DNA of 64,000 nucleotides, from positions 3,884,799 through 3,948,798 of the forward strand of contig CM119268.1 of assembly GCA_051294375.1 (NCBI GenBank), written 5' to 3'. This DNA is from Paraspadella gotoi (Eukaryota > Chaetognatha). Shown here piece by piece: positions 1 to 12,814 of this stretch (its first letter is position 1; the number at the start of each line of letters is the position of its first letter). The notes under the pieces are model-generated. The model did not search any database and was not told the origin of the DNA. It saw only the letters and a list, made by a program, of their open reading frames with translations. Both the position numbers and the translations under genes were made by a program.

Positions 1-76
1 CTGTGAGACACGGCTTCAGCGCAAGAGCCTCGGGTGCTTCTTCTTGCCCGATTAGTTTCGGGCAAGGCATGTGTAC

Positions 77-132
77 CTGCTCGAGCTTTCGACGGAGTTC
101 TCGACGGCAAGGAGCATGGCTGCCGTCGCCAT
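77..132 (-). CDS. Possible first coding exon of an unidentified gene (truncated by window edge)
   Basis: On the minus strand an ATG in a reasonable context (preceded by ACCAAGAC) opens MATAAMLLAVENSVESSSR and runs to a possible GTACAC splice donor. Sequence downstream would lie outside the window. The coding look is modest and there is no domain, so this is only a candidate; the plus-strand reading frame across the same bases is equally long and cannot be excluded. Confidence 0.2.
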
Positions 133-232
133 GTCTTGGTTCGTCCTTTGAGAAAATTCCCTTTCTTCGATCTTCAATTCGCTCGATTCGTTGTGCGTCT
201 GATTTTGAAAACAAAGAAGGAATTTGGATGAT

Positions 233-535
233 TTTTTTTTATTTCAGTTTCAAATCATCATCATCATCATCATTTCACTACAAGTCTACATTGGATGGAG
301 CAAGTCTTTTGTAGTTCCTCTTCCTCTTCTCTCTCTCTTCTCTCTCATCTCGTTCTCGTCTCTCTCATCTACTCTCTCTCTTCTCTCCTCTCCCTCTCCC
401 TTCTGCTCTCTCTCACTCCACTCTTCTCTCTCTCTCTCTACTCTCTCTCTCATATATCATATATTTACATTGATATTTTAGTTTCTTCTCGTACGTTTAA
501 ATAATAATAATAATAATAATAATAATAATTTCAAC
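233..535. repeat. CT-rich and (TAA)n low-complexity stretch
   Basis: Imperfect TCT/CTCT runs fill about 310-455 and a clean (AAT)n run fills about 502-529. The apparent open frames here are only the consequence of the dinucleotide composition. I see no gene. Confidence 0.8.
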
Positions 536-702
536 CGCTCTAACTTGAGAATCCAGTGAGGTTGTTGCTGTTGCTTCGGTTGCGGGAAAACTAGAGGTTG
601 CCATGGAAACAGTTTTCTCGTCTTCGGTTGAAAATGAAGAAAATATGAATGAAAAAAATTTGAGCGAATTTTTTTTTTCCTTTTAAAAAATTATACACAA
701 TA

Positions 703-1703
703 TTAACCGGAATCTTCAATTGTGCCGGGTGTAGCCGCTTCTGGAGCAGGAGGTGGAGTCGCTTCTAAAGTCGATGTAGCATCTTCTGTAGCAGGAGGGG
801 GAGACGCTTCCGAAGTCGATGTAGCGTCTTCTGGAGCCTCTTCTGTAGCAGCTACAGGAGCGGCTTCAGAAGTGGAAGGTGGAGTCGCTTCCAAAGTCGA
901 TCTAGCGTATCCTGGAGCGGCTTCAGTAGCAGTTACAGGAGCGGCGACCGGAGCGGGTTCAGAAGCGGGAGGAGTAGTTAGTTCGATATTCGTTGGCGCG
1001 AAGACTTCAGCCAGCGCTGGAGTCGTTCCTTCTATCCTCGACTGGAGCGAGACGTTGACAGGTCCACCGCCGACGACTCCTTCGAAGGCCTCGAGAAAAG
1101 AGGATAGACTGGAGTCGGGATTGAGGGGGGCGGAGGGGGGCGTGGCTTGGGGGTAAGAAAAGTGGGGAGAAGGGGGGCGGAAGATGGGTACAGTTATTTG
1201 TGTGAATCAGACTGAAAGTGGCGAAGATAGAAAGACAGAGACAGAGACTCCCAGAAATACAGACTAATTGACAAAAGAACGGAAGGACTGACTGTGACTG
1301 CTAATGGACTGAATGAGCTGACAAGCTAACTGACAGATAAAGAGAGAGACAGCCAGACAGCCAGACAAACAAAGAGAATCTTGTAAAATCCCTCCTCTCC
1401 AGAATTACCTTCGTCCGTTTCATTTCCGCCGCCGCTGCCGCTGCCGCTGCCGCTGCCGCCGCCGCCGCCGCCTTCTTTGTCGCTCATGAGGGAACGGGTG
1501 ACGGAGTCCATCATGGAGGTGAGTCCCTCCAACTCGCGGAAGATCGCCTCCGGGTTTGGCTGCGTCGCCGCAGCTGGCTGCGGGGTTGCGGCGGGCTGCG
1601 GATCTGCTTGGTTTTCGACTGACATCTTTAAATGGAGAGGAAAAGTATTGTCAGTTGGAAAAATAAACAACGACTGAGTTTTAAAAATGTGGTAGAGAGA
1701 GAG

Positions 1704-1769
<66 letters not shown>

Positions 1770-2311
1770 ACGTCAGCATTATTAAACTATATTTATTATC
1801 ATTACAAATCACTGATTTTCATTTTAATTCAAACAGTTTAATTACAGTTGAAAACCCTTAAATTTCCCTAATGCCTTAAATCTCGTCAATGCTATCAACA
1901 TGCGGCAGATGCCGTCAATGCCCTAAAAATGACACGAATGCCGCGTCTTGCCTCAGATTCGTTTCCCCCATCGATTTTTCGTTGAACTTCATCGACGTCA
2001 GACATCAAAGCTTCGAGTTCGAGCATCATGGCTTCGGCCTGAGGGAAGTGATAGAAGTAATGATAGAAGTAATGATAGAAGTGAGTGATGAGAAAGAAAA
2101 AAAACATAATGACAGACTAGTTTAATAAATTACATAATTAATATTAGGAAACGAAAGTATAAAAATCAATATCTTAATGTATAGCAAAATAATGTACGTA
2201 AAAATACATCCGTTTAAAATTTAAAATCGCTTCGAAGGTAATGAAATGATAATTAGATTTGAAAAGGGAAATTCATACCTGTGATTCTTTATCTCCGGCT
2301 TCTTCGCTCAT
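703..2311 (-). CDS. Unrecognised 259-aa Ala/Pro/Thr-rich coiled-coil protein, four exons, complete
   Basis: Spliced minus-strand model: exon 1 2279-2311 (MSEEAGDKESQ), exon 2 1952-2038, exon 3 1409-1625, exon 4 703-1145 with stop TAA at 703-705. All junction phases agree (0, 0, 1) and the total is 780 nt, 260 codons. Donors are CAG|GTATGA, GAG|GCAAGA (a GC-AG intron) and GAAG|GTAATT; acceptors are CTCAG, TTAAAG and CCCAAG. The N-terminal half has two short acidic helical segments (residues about 12-36 and 64-85, sharing an LE-(A/G)-L core), then a Gly/Ser linker at about 91-107. Residues about 113-259 are Ala/Pro/Thr/Glu-rich with degenerate 15-20-residue repeats of the ATSTLEATPPP kind. I recognise no family. 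Exon 3 also begins with ATG, so a shorter product from an internal promoter is possible. The phase agreement makes the model credible; the function is unknown. Confidence 0.6.
1697..1770. repeat. (GA)n microsatellite
   Basis: A nearly pure GA dinucleotide run in the intron between exons 2 and 3 of the 259-residue protein gene. Confidence 0.9.
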
Positions 2312-3614
<1,303 letters not shown>

Positions 3615-3686
3615 TAGCAGCGGATGGTTTCGATCCATCGACCTCTGGGTTATGGGCCCAGCACGCTTCCACTGCGCCACGCTGCT
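3615..3686 (-). tRNA. Initiator tRNA-Met (CAU)
   Basis: Read on the minus strand, this is a 72-nt cloverleaf with acceptor stem AGCAGCG/CGCTGCT and discriminator A. The anticodon stem-loop CTGGG-CCCATAA-CCCAG gives anticodon CAT. The GGTCGATGGATCGAAACCATC segment includes the animal initiator-type T loop with ATCGAAA in place of TTCGAA. From memory it is almost identical to vertebrate initiator tRNA. A short T run lies about 25-30 nt downstream on the minus strand and could serve as the Pol III terminator. Confidence 0.95.
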
Positions 3687-3785
3687 ACTTATGAGTTGGA
3701 TAAATTTATGTTATATATGTTATTCATGTTAATTAAATAATTTATATATAGAATTTATAGATGGCTTTGAAAAATGCTTTAGTGT

Positions 3786-3858
3786 GCCCGGTTAGCTCAG
3801 TCGGTAGAGCATTAGACTTTTAATCTGAGGGTCAAGGGTTCAAGCCCCTTACTGGGTG
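3786..3858 (+). tRNA. tRNA-Lys (UUU)
   Basis: A 73-nt cloverleaf starting GCCCGGTTAGCTCAGTCGG (A box) with B box GGTTCAAGCCC and anticodon loop CTTTTAA, giving anticodon TTT. The acceptor stem GCCCGGT pairs with ACTGGGT with two G-T wobbles, and the discriminator is G. A TTTTT run lies about 45 nt downstream. It lies about 100 bp from, and divergent to, the initiator tRNA. Confidence 0.95.
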
Positions 3859-4198
3859 TAACTTAAGATGCTTAATGACTTCCATTTAACATAAGCACTT
3901 ACAGTTTTTAAATATTATTTCCCTCTTTTTTTTTTAAATTTACTTACCAGCACGAAATTAGATAATTTCTCTTTCTATCTCTCTCAGCGTCAGCATCAGC
4001 AGCAGCAGCGGCGTTGTCTTTAATTTCGTCAAGTCGCAAACGTAAGCAACGATTTTTTGTCAATTTTATCATCGTCCAAAAAAAATGTCACCGTCATTGT
4101 CAGCACACAGTGCACACAGTGCACAGTCTTTGTTTTTGTAGTCGATATTATTTGACGTCGTCGTAGTCGTCGTCGTCATCGTCGTCTTTATCGTCGTT

Positions 4199-4354
4199 TT
4201 AGCCTTCAATGTCATCGTCCATTGAGAAAAGGTCACTGTAATCGCTGTCATTGTTGTCGTCGTCATTTATGTCACCGGCGTCGTCATCGTCGTAGTCGAC
4301 GTCGTTCGTCTCCATCAAACGGGCGTCGAGAGGAATTTCAAGAGGCGAGCGCCA
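4199..4354 (-). CDS. Possible acidic C-terminal exon of an unidentified gene
   Basis: A minus-strand frame ends at TAA 4199-4201 with the tail SDYSDLFSMDDDIEG preceded by Asp/Asn-rich sequence. It starts after a possible acceptor GACGCAG. The non-repetitive part (SPLEIPLDARLMETNDVDY) looks protein-like, and the Asp-rich tail could be a genuine acidic C terminus. A GAC-type trinucleotide repeat could also produce this by chance, and no partner exon was found. The first base is approximate. Confidence 0.3.
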   Translation of the reverse strand, partial: WRSPLEIPLDARLMETNDVDYDDDDAGDINDDDNNDSDYSDLFSMDDDIEG

Positions 4355-4389
4355 TCTGCGTCTCTCGACCGCTGGGCGGCGCCGTCGAA

Positions 4390-4500
4390 AGTTAAGTGGG
4401 ACGGGCTCAGGAAGAAGGGCTGGGGGAGACGGGCTCAGGAAGAAGGGCTGGGGGAGACGGGCGCTGGAACATGGGGTGGGGGAGATGGGCGCTAGAAGAG
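4390..4500. repeat. Short tandem repeat, about 33-bp unit
   Basis: GACGGGCTCAGGAAGAAGGG followed by CTGGGGGA occurs twice back to back, then a diverged third copy (GACGGGCGCTGG). It lies just upstream (minus-strand sense) of the acidic exon candidate. Confidence 0.7.
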
Positions 4501-4854
4501 GAGTTGGATGTGGGAATTGTGGGATGTAGAAGGAGGTGAAGAAGTTGAAAGGAATAAAAAAAGAATGAGGAAAAAAAAGGCGCCACTCTAATCCAATCCC
4601 CATCAAATGGTGTTTTATCCTTATTCAACCTTTCCCCTTCCCCTTCCTTTTTTTAAAGCTTCATTAATTTAACGCCAGGAGGAGAGAGGAAAAAAAGGGC
4701 TAAGAAAAATATAAAAACATCGCGGGGAATTAATAGCGTCTCAGAAGAGAAAACTAAACTTAAGCACAAGATTTTTCTTTTTTTTTTCTTTCCTTTTTGT
4801 TTACTCGTTTTTGGCTCATATTAAGACAAATGTTTCATGAGAGGTAAGACAGGG

Positions 4855-4859
<5 letters not shown>

Positions 4860-4905
<46 letters not shown>
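4860..4905. repeat. (GA)n microsatellite
   Basis: A pure GA run preceding the large GAC-rich block. Confidence 0.9.
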
Positions 4906-4912
<7 letters not shown>

Positions 4913-5029
4913 CGATGACGACCATGAAGACAATGACGAAGATAATGTTTTCGTTTAAGTCGTTGAAACGGAAAGGAAAGGGTAAGTTAATACGCGTACA
5001 AGAGTTGAAAATGTCTCAAACGAGAAGGA

Positions 5030-5370
5030 AGATGACGACGACGATGTCGTTGAAAAGACAGAGACGAGCGGTCGACGAACGACGACGAACGATGAGCCGA
5101 ATGAAGACGACGACGAACGATGACGACGACGACGACGGACGACAGCACGACGAGACGCGAACGTGTGCCGAATGAGAACGCGACGACGGGAACGATGACG
5201 ACGACGAACGACGACGACGAAGATGACGCCGGAACTGATGACGACGACGAACGAGACGACGAGAAAGACGACGACGACGAACGATGACGACCGAATGAGA
5301 CGACGACGAACGATGACGACCGGAGAACGACGACGACGAACGATGTCGCCGAATGATGACGAACGACGAA

Positions 5371-5401
<31 letters not shown>

Positions 5402-5860
5402 ATGACGACGACGACGGAAACGAGAACATGACGCGAATGATGACGACGACGAACGATGACGACCGACGAGACGGTACACGACGAGTCGACGACGACGAAC
5501 GAGCGACGAATGAAGCCGACGCCGATGAGGACGACGACGACGACGACGAACGACCGAACGACGACGATGACGACGAACGACGTGACGACGACGCACGACG
5601 GACGAACAGACATAGTGGCGAATGAAGACCGCGCGAACGATGACGACGACGACGACGTACACGACACGGACAAGACGAGACCGAGAACGAACGACGAACG
5701 ATGTCGCCTGAAGACGACGACGAAGATGACGACGACGAGTACGACCGACGACGACGCACGAACGAGTGACGCCGATGCGAGGACGAACGATGACGCGCAA
5801 CGCGCACGACGATGGACGACGACGACGAAGTAACGACGAGACGACGACGGACGCGACGAA
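5030..5860. repeat. Degenerate (GAC)n/(ACG)n block, about 830 bp
   Basis: ACGACGACGAACGATGACG-like words repeat throughout with scattered substitutions. The 3-base periodicity suppresses stop codons in several frames on both strands, producing open frames of up to about 315 codons rich in Arg/Ser/Val or Asp/Thr. None has complexity, splice sites or a domain, so I treat it as satellite-like sequence and not a gene. Confidence 0.85.
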
Positions 5861-6013
5861 ATGAAGAGGAGTTAAATCCCTTCGAATCAATGGAGAGAAA
5901 AATTCTTATTTCGTTTTCGAGTTTCGTCTCCTCACTCGACGAAGCCTTGAGTCGCCGAGACATTGAAAGAACTTACCTTTTTGCTTAGAGAACACCTCAT
6001 CTTTTCCTTTTTA

Positions 6014-6168
6014 TATTATTCCTAACCCCTTTTTCTTTCTTTTTCTATCCTTTTATTATTCCTAACCCTTTTAAATCTTTTTCTATACTTTTATTATTCC
6101 TAACCCTTTTAAATCTTTTTCTATCTTTTTATTATTCCTAACCCTCTTAAATCTTTTTCTATCCTTTT
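6014..6168. repeat. Minisatellite, about 40-bp unit, four copies
   Basis: The unit TTATTATTCCTAACCCTTTT followed by AAATCTTTTTCTATC is repeated about four times with small changes. Confidence 0.85.
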
Positions 6169-7005
6169 TTCTCCATCCTTTCATCTTCCTATCCGCCAGA
6201 ACTCCTTTCTCTCTCTCTCTCAGGTATTTCGCTAACTTCCTCTTTTCCTCCCTCTCTTCCTTATTCCTCGCTCTATTTCCTCTCTCTTCCTCCACACCCC
6301 CCATTTTTACGAAAATAACCTCTTCCCCCGCCCCACATCCCTCACCCCCCCCCTGTCGCCTAAACTGCCTTCAGACGAACTCGAAAATCACTGAGATTTT
6401 CTTTTTTACTTTTTACTTTTTTCTTTCTTTTTTAGTTGCGCCACGAGTACTCGCGGAGCAACTCTATAAATCACTTTTCGGTCGGTCGGTCGGTAGGTCT
6501 GTCCATCGGTCTGTCCTCCTTACGTTAAAAATGTATATAATTTATAGTTGGTTGCTCTTTTGTTAAGACAGAAATCTAAGGGACTGCTAGCGCCACCTTC
6601 AGGAAATCCTAAAACTATAAGGAATAAAAGACTAAATTTTGATTCAGTGCATGTCATAAATACTCAGGCTAAGAAAGTTATTGTAGTCATGTAGTCATGT
6701 CATGTCACGTCACGTCACCTCATATCATGTCACGAGAAATAAACGTGATAAGGCAGTCACTGCGGTGCTACACATTTGAATTACCCTTCTAGTTTTCTTT
6801 TTAAATTCTTTACTATTTTCGGTTTTCAAAGTAAAACGATTTCTCTCTTGACGAATCCGCGCTCCAATTTCTCAAGTTTTCCGTTGTTTCATTTTATTTG
6901 TTTTGTTTGTTTATATAATACATAGGTTTCTTATTTGTTGTTTTCTTTTGTTTCGCCGCCAAAATTGGATTTGAAATAGATTATAAATCACAATTTATTG
7001 TATAC
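6169..7005. other. Intergenic, no gene seen
   Basis: Pyrimidine-rich at the left; a GGTCGGTCGGTCGGT run at about 6480 and a CATGTCATGTCACGTCACG run at about 6700. There is no supported coding or RNA feature. Confidence 0.5.
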
Positions 7006-7262
7006 TGTGGCAGCAAGACTTAAAGCTGCCTCACTGCTGTCCGTCCTCAGCCTCGTCTCAATGGCTGAGCAGGCTAAATCATCTCATTCCATCCGTGCGT
7101 CCCGGGTTCAATCCCTGGGTATCCCGGTTCTGGCTTAAATGTGACGGTGCCGGTATAAACATGCCAGTGACAGGAGGTGGTCACTGAGGGTCCGCAGCCC
7201 CTATGCCAGTTGGTGAGATACCCCGCGCCCCGGGTATCACAGGCTATCCTCCCGTTGCCATA
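7006..7262 (+). repeat. tRNA-derived SINE/TRIM-like element, copy 1
   Basis: A 255-bp unit that recurs at 7483-7738. Near its left end it has an A-box-like TGGCTGAGCAGG and, about 45 bp on, a B-box-like GGTTCAATCCC, as in tRNA-derived SINEs. Its right part (CACTGAGGGTCCGCAGCCCC and CCCGTTGCCATAA) has relatives at 49.4-49.9 kb and inside both palindrome arms near 16.0 and 21.5 kb, so it is a dispersed family. Confidence 0.7.
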
Positions 7263-7482
7263 AGTGGTGAGCCCTACTCTCGAACACGCAACCGCTGCGC
7301 ACCGTGCGCCCACGCTTACGTCGCTTAGGGTATGCATATCAAGCATATGCCCTACTTCTCTGGTAACGCTCCAGACTCGCTCGCTCACCCGCTCGCTCTC
7401 ACTATGGCAATGAGATCAAAACCTTCTCTCAGACATCTCCTCAGGATTGAGGCCCCTGTGGAGAAGTCTGGTGGGGGGATCC

Positions 7483-7738
7483 TGTGGCAGCAAGACTTAA
7501 AGCTGCCTCACTGCTGTCCGTCCACAGCCTCGTCTCAATGGCTGAGCAGGCTTAATCATCTCATTCCATCCGTGCGTCCCGGGTTCAATCCCTGGGTATC
7601 CCGGTTCTGGCTTAAATGTGACGGTGCCGGTATAAACATGCCAGTGACAGGAGGCGGTCACTGAGGGTCCGCAGCCCCTATGCCAGTTGGCTATACCCGC
7701 GCCCCGGGTATCACAGGCTATCCTCCCGTTGCCATAAT
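7483..7738 (+). repeat. tRNA-derived SINE/TRIM-like element, copy 2
   Basis: A direct repeat of 7006-7262 with only a few substitutions and a small deletion at about 7690. With the 220-bp spacer the arrangement is terminal repeat, spacer, terminal repeat, like a terminal-repeat retrotransposon in miniature or a SINE dimer. No target-site duplication was confirmed. Confidence 0.7.
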
Positions 7739-8437
7739 ACATCCTTATCATGAAATAATATCATTATGCTATCGAAACGATGCACGAGGACGAAACAACG
7801 GATACTAAACAAGAAAGAGTCACAAAATACAATGTGGAGATTACAGACTCGATCTTCGACTTTCACGGCCACGCGTCGTCCATCCAACGCATTCGGCCAC
7901 GAGGGACGAAACCAGCGAAGGAAAGAATTACTTTAAAAGAAGAAAGAAAGAGAAAAAGAGAAAAAAGGTTGACATTCGTCCCTTTCCGCCCCTTTGACTC
8001 CTTTTTTTCCTTCATTCATTTAGAAGGAAAAAAATATATTTTTTTTATTCTGCGTCGAGTGGACGCGATTGGCTTCGGCAGCCATTTTGGCTTTTCTTTC
8101 TTTCCTTTTTTCCTCCTTTATGTCTTTCTTTTTTCCTTCTTTCTTTCTTTCTTTCTTTTTTTCTTTCTTTCTTTCTTCCTTCCTTCTTTCCTTCCAGTCT
8201 TTTCTTTTTTTTCGATTGTTTAAATTTTAATACATTTCGTTCTTGATTCTCTACTTTTCTTTTCCAATTTTATTTCCCATTTGTAACCGATGCTAACCAA
8301 ACTTCATTCCACAACAACAACTACTTTCTCCACCCTCTCCGCCGACTGCGTCCCCCGCCTTCTTCAGTTCCGCCCTCGACTGATCTGCCCTTTCGCCTTT
8401 CCTCTCTCTTTCTTTCTATCTCCTCTTTTTTCTCTCT

Positions 8438-8475
<38 letters not shown>

Positions 8476-8566
8476 CTCTCTGCTCTCTGCCCTTTCGCCT
8501 TTCCTTCCACAAATGGATCGATGAAAGGTTTAACCTCTCCGTCCATTTCCCAACTCTTTCCTGGAT

Positions 8567-8640
<74 letters not shown>

Positions 8641-8926
8641 CTCTCTCTTTTTTCCTTCCCCTTTTTTTAAACTTTAAACAATTCCACCGTCACACCCTTA
8701 TTTCAGCCACCACTTTCATTCCCCTATCACCCTTCCACCCCCCTAACCCCCGGCCCTTCTCAAGCCCCCTTCCAAACCCCTTCTCGTCTTCGACCCCCTA
8801 ATTGCTCCGCAATTCCTTTGCGTCACTCCTCCTGTCGTCCTCGTGATTTATTTCCCACATTTCATTAACATTTCAACGGAGGAATACATATTTTCTGAGT
8901 AGGGGTTTCGCTCCGGTAAAGTCAAG

Positions 8927-8996
<70 letters not shown>

Positions 8997-8997
8997 C

Positions 8998-9031
<34 letters not shown>

Positions 9032-10432
9032 CTAATGCCCGTCGTCCCCATTTATCCTCTGTTTTTGTTTCGTCTCTAAGATTTCTTATCTTTTTATTCC
9101 TTTTATCTTTTCTTTTAATTTTCATTTTAATCTTGATCTCATCTTTTTTTCTCTCTTCTTTAATGTAATTGTCTTTTCTTTTTTCCCCTCACATCTTTCT
9201 GTCTTTCTCTTCTTTCATTTTCTCTTTCTTCCGTCTCTCTCTCTCCCTCTCACTCTTCCTCACATTCATTCGCTCCCGTAGTTAAAAGGTGTAATTTCCA
9301 GTCAAACGCTTTTAATTCTCCGTCTCTTTCTCCTTCTCTTTTTCTTTCCTTTTCCAAACTCTAGTTTCTCCGATGATCTTTCCCATTTCCCTAATTATTT
9401 CCTTTCTTTTTTCTTTCCTCCTTTTTATTCCTTTTTCTACTTCTATCCTGTTTCTATTCTATTCCGCTTTCATGCCATCGCTCGACGTTTCCTTTAGAAT
9501 CCTATTAAGAGTAGCCTCTTCAAACTTCATTACAGATAATCATTGCCAATATTTCTCTCCCCACTAGTATATAAATTTATTCTCTCAGGAGTCCTTTTTT
9601 TTTAAATTCTAATTTTGGACCATTTCGTCTTAATCAATTTCGAAATTAAGTTAATTTTTAGGTTTAAAAGGTTAGTTAAAAGGTTTCGGTTAAGGGTTAG
9701 AGATTGGGGTTCGGATTTGGGTTATAGGTTTGTTAACAGATTTAGGTTTAATATTAAAATGTAAATGAATATCTGTGAGTAAGTAACAGAAATGGGGCGT
9801 TTATGAAAAAGAGTGCCCAGAGCTTTTGTTTATTTTATTTTTTCCTTTTTATTTCCTGCTTCCTTTCCAATTCACAGCTGGGGTCACGTGACAGTTTATA
9901 GCTAATCTGAATCTCCTCTAGGTTATGATGAATAATGAATGATAAATGATAAATGATAAATGATAAATGATAATCGCTCTTTGTATAAAAAGATTGAATC
10001 AATCGTTCGATCTTCGTGATTCATCCTCGTCCCTTTGGACAGTGGGACAGGATAAGTCCGGTTTGAACGGATGCACAATTAGCTAAATCAATTTATTATT
10101 TTTTAAACTTTTTTGTAAACTTTAGAATGTAGTTTATGTAAATTTATTTTTTTCTTTCTTCCAAGATTTATATTTCGATGATTTAACTTTCAATTATTCG
10201 TCGCTTCATGCATCCATTCCTTAAAGCTTTGATCTATTTAGTAATTAAAACAGCTTATTCGACCGTAAAGTTATCGATATAATAAGATTATTAACATAAA
10301 TTTTGTATTTTAAATAAACTTTCGACACTAACCAAAATATCCAGAGCCATCTTGACGCGACGCCCTGAGACAAAACGGCGTTAAAACGACGCCGAGGATT
10401 CCATGTAATAATTGATGATTTTTCTCCCTAAG
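7739..10432. other. Pyrimidine-rich intergenic sequence with CT arrays
   Basis: CT arrays lie at about 8433-8480, 8569-8648 and 8930-9032. A TAAATGA run lies at about 9932-9972. A frame from 7780 (MHEDETTDTKQERVTKYNVE and on) has about 55 codons of mixed composition before turning into low-complexity Phe/Ser; I could not find a splice partner or a family for it. Otherwise nothing is supported. Confidence 0.5.
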
Positions 10433-10587
10433 GAGCGACGCCTATGCGAAGCCGCTACCACCGCAGCCGCCGCCGAGGCCGCCTCAGCCGCCGCCTCAGC
10501 CGCCGCCGCTGCCGAAGCCGACAAAGTGACTGATGATCCATTCGTCTCGTATCCCCGCTCTCTTATCAAAGCTGCGAAATCATAAAG
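10433..10587 (+). CDS. Possible terminal exon, Ala-rich, of an unidentified gene
   Basis: After an acceptor-like TCTCCCTAAG the plus frame reads ERRLCEAATTAAAA, then an Ala/Ser/Glu-rich tract, then VTDDPFVSYPRSLIKAAKS and a TAA stop. The non-repetitive end is protein-like. No upstream exon was identified, and the GCC-rich core could be only a trinucleotide repeat, so confidence is low. The minus strand is also open here as poly-Ala. Confidence 0.3.
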
Positions 10588-10684
10588 ATAAAAAGAATGA
10601 TGATGATTATGATGATGAATTAATTACTTTCTTCGTTCATTATTCCTCTTCCTCTTCCTCCCCTTACCCACTACAACTTCCTCT

Positions 10685-10890
10685 TCCCATCCTCCCACTA
10701 TTCTTCCCTCTCTCTCTCTCTCTCTTCTCCCGCTCTGCCTCCTCCCACTATTCTTCCCTCTCTCTCCCTCTTTCTCTCTCTCTTCTCCCGTTCTGCTTCC
10801 TCTCACTATTCTTCCCTCTCTCTCCCTCCTCCTCTCTCTTCTCCCGTTCTGCCTCCTCCCACTATTCTTCCCTCTCCTGTCTATTCCTCT
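10685..10890. repeat. Minisatellite, about 60-bp CT-rich unit, four copies
   Basis: The word CCTCCCACTATTCTTCCCTC, followed by CT-rich filler and TTCTCCCG(C/T)TCTGC, recurs four times. Confidence 0.8.
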
Positions 10891-11039
10891 GCCCGAGTTT
10901 TCCTTATCAATAATCTGATGATTAAAAATAATGACGATGACGATTATGATGATGATGATGATGATGATGATAAAGACGATATTAAATATGTTGCGGATGA
11001 CAATGATGTTAAAGATTGAGATTAAAATTAAGTTGTTTT

Positions 11040-11043
11040 TTTT

Positions 11044-11123
<80 letters not shown>

Positions 11124-11172
11124 TATTTTTTTTATTAAGTATTTTCTTTCTTTTGTTTCTTCTTTCTGTTTT

Positions 11173-11243
<71 letters not shown>
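11040..11243. repeat. (TTTC)n microsatellite, about 200 bp, interrupted
   Basis: Two pure TTTC blocks are separated by a 40-bp T-rich interruption. The Phe/Leu/Ser or Lys/Glu/Arg open frames across it are artefacts. Confidence 0.95.
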
Positions 11244-12579
<1,336 letters not shown>

Positions 12580-12814
12580 TGTTTTTCTCATTGATATTTT
12601 ATAATTATATTGTCATTGTGACGACACTGAGGGCGCCAAACAAAAAGTACGAAACAGTGGATATAAAAAATGGGGAATGACATGAACATGACATGAGCGA
12701 TGTCACTTTGTGATCTCTTTCTTTCACCGACCACCTCTCGGTCGACCTACTGCTACCGACCAGCGACTCAGCCATATTGCCGCCACTGGCCAAAGAGAGC
12801 GTCCTCGCTCCTGT

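Noticed and set aside
4955-5963. Two long minus-strand open frames (over 300 codons) rich in Arg, Ser and Val
   Set aside because: They come from the GAC-type trinucleotide repeat; several frames on both strands are open at once and none has complexity, splice signals or a domain.
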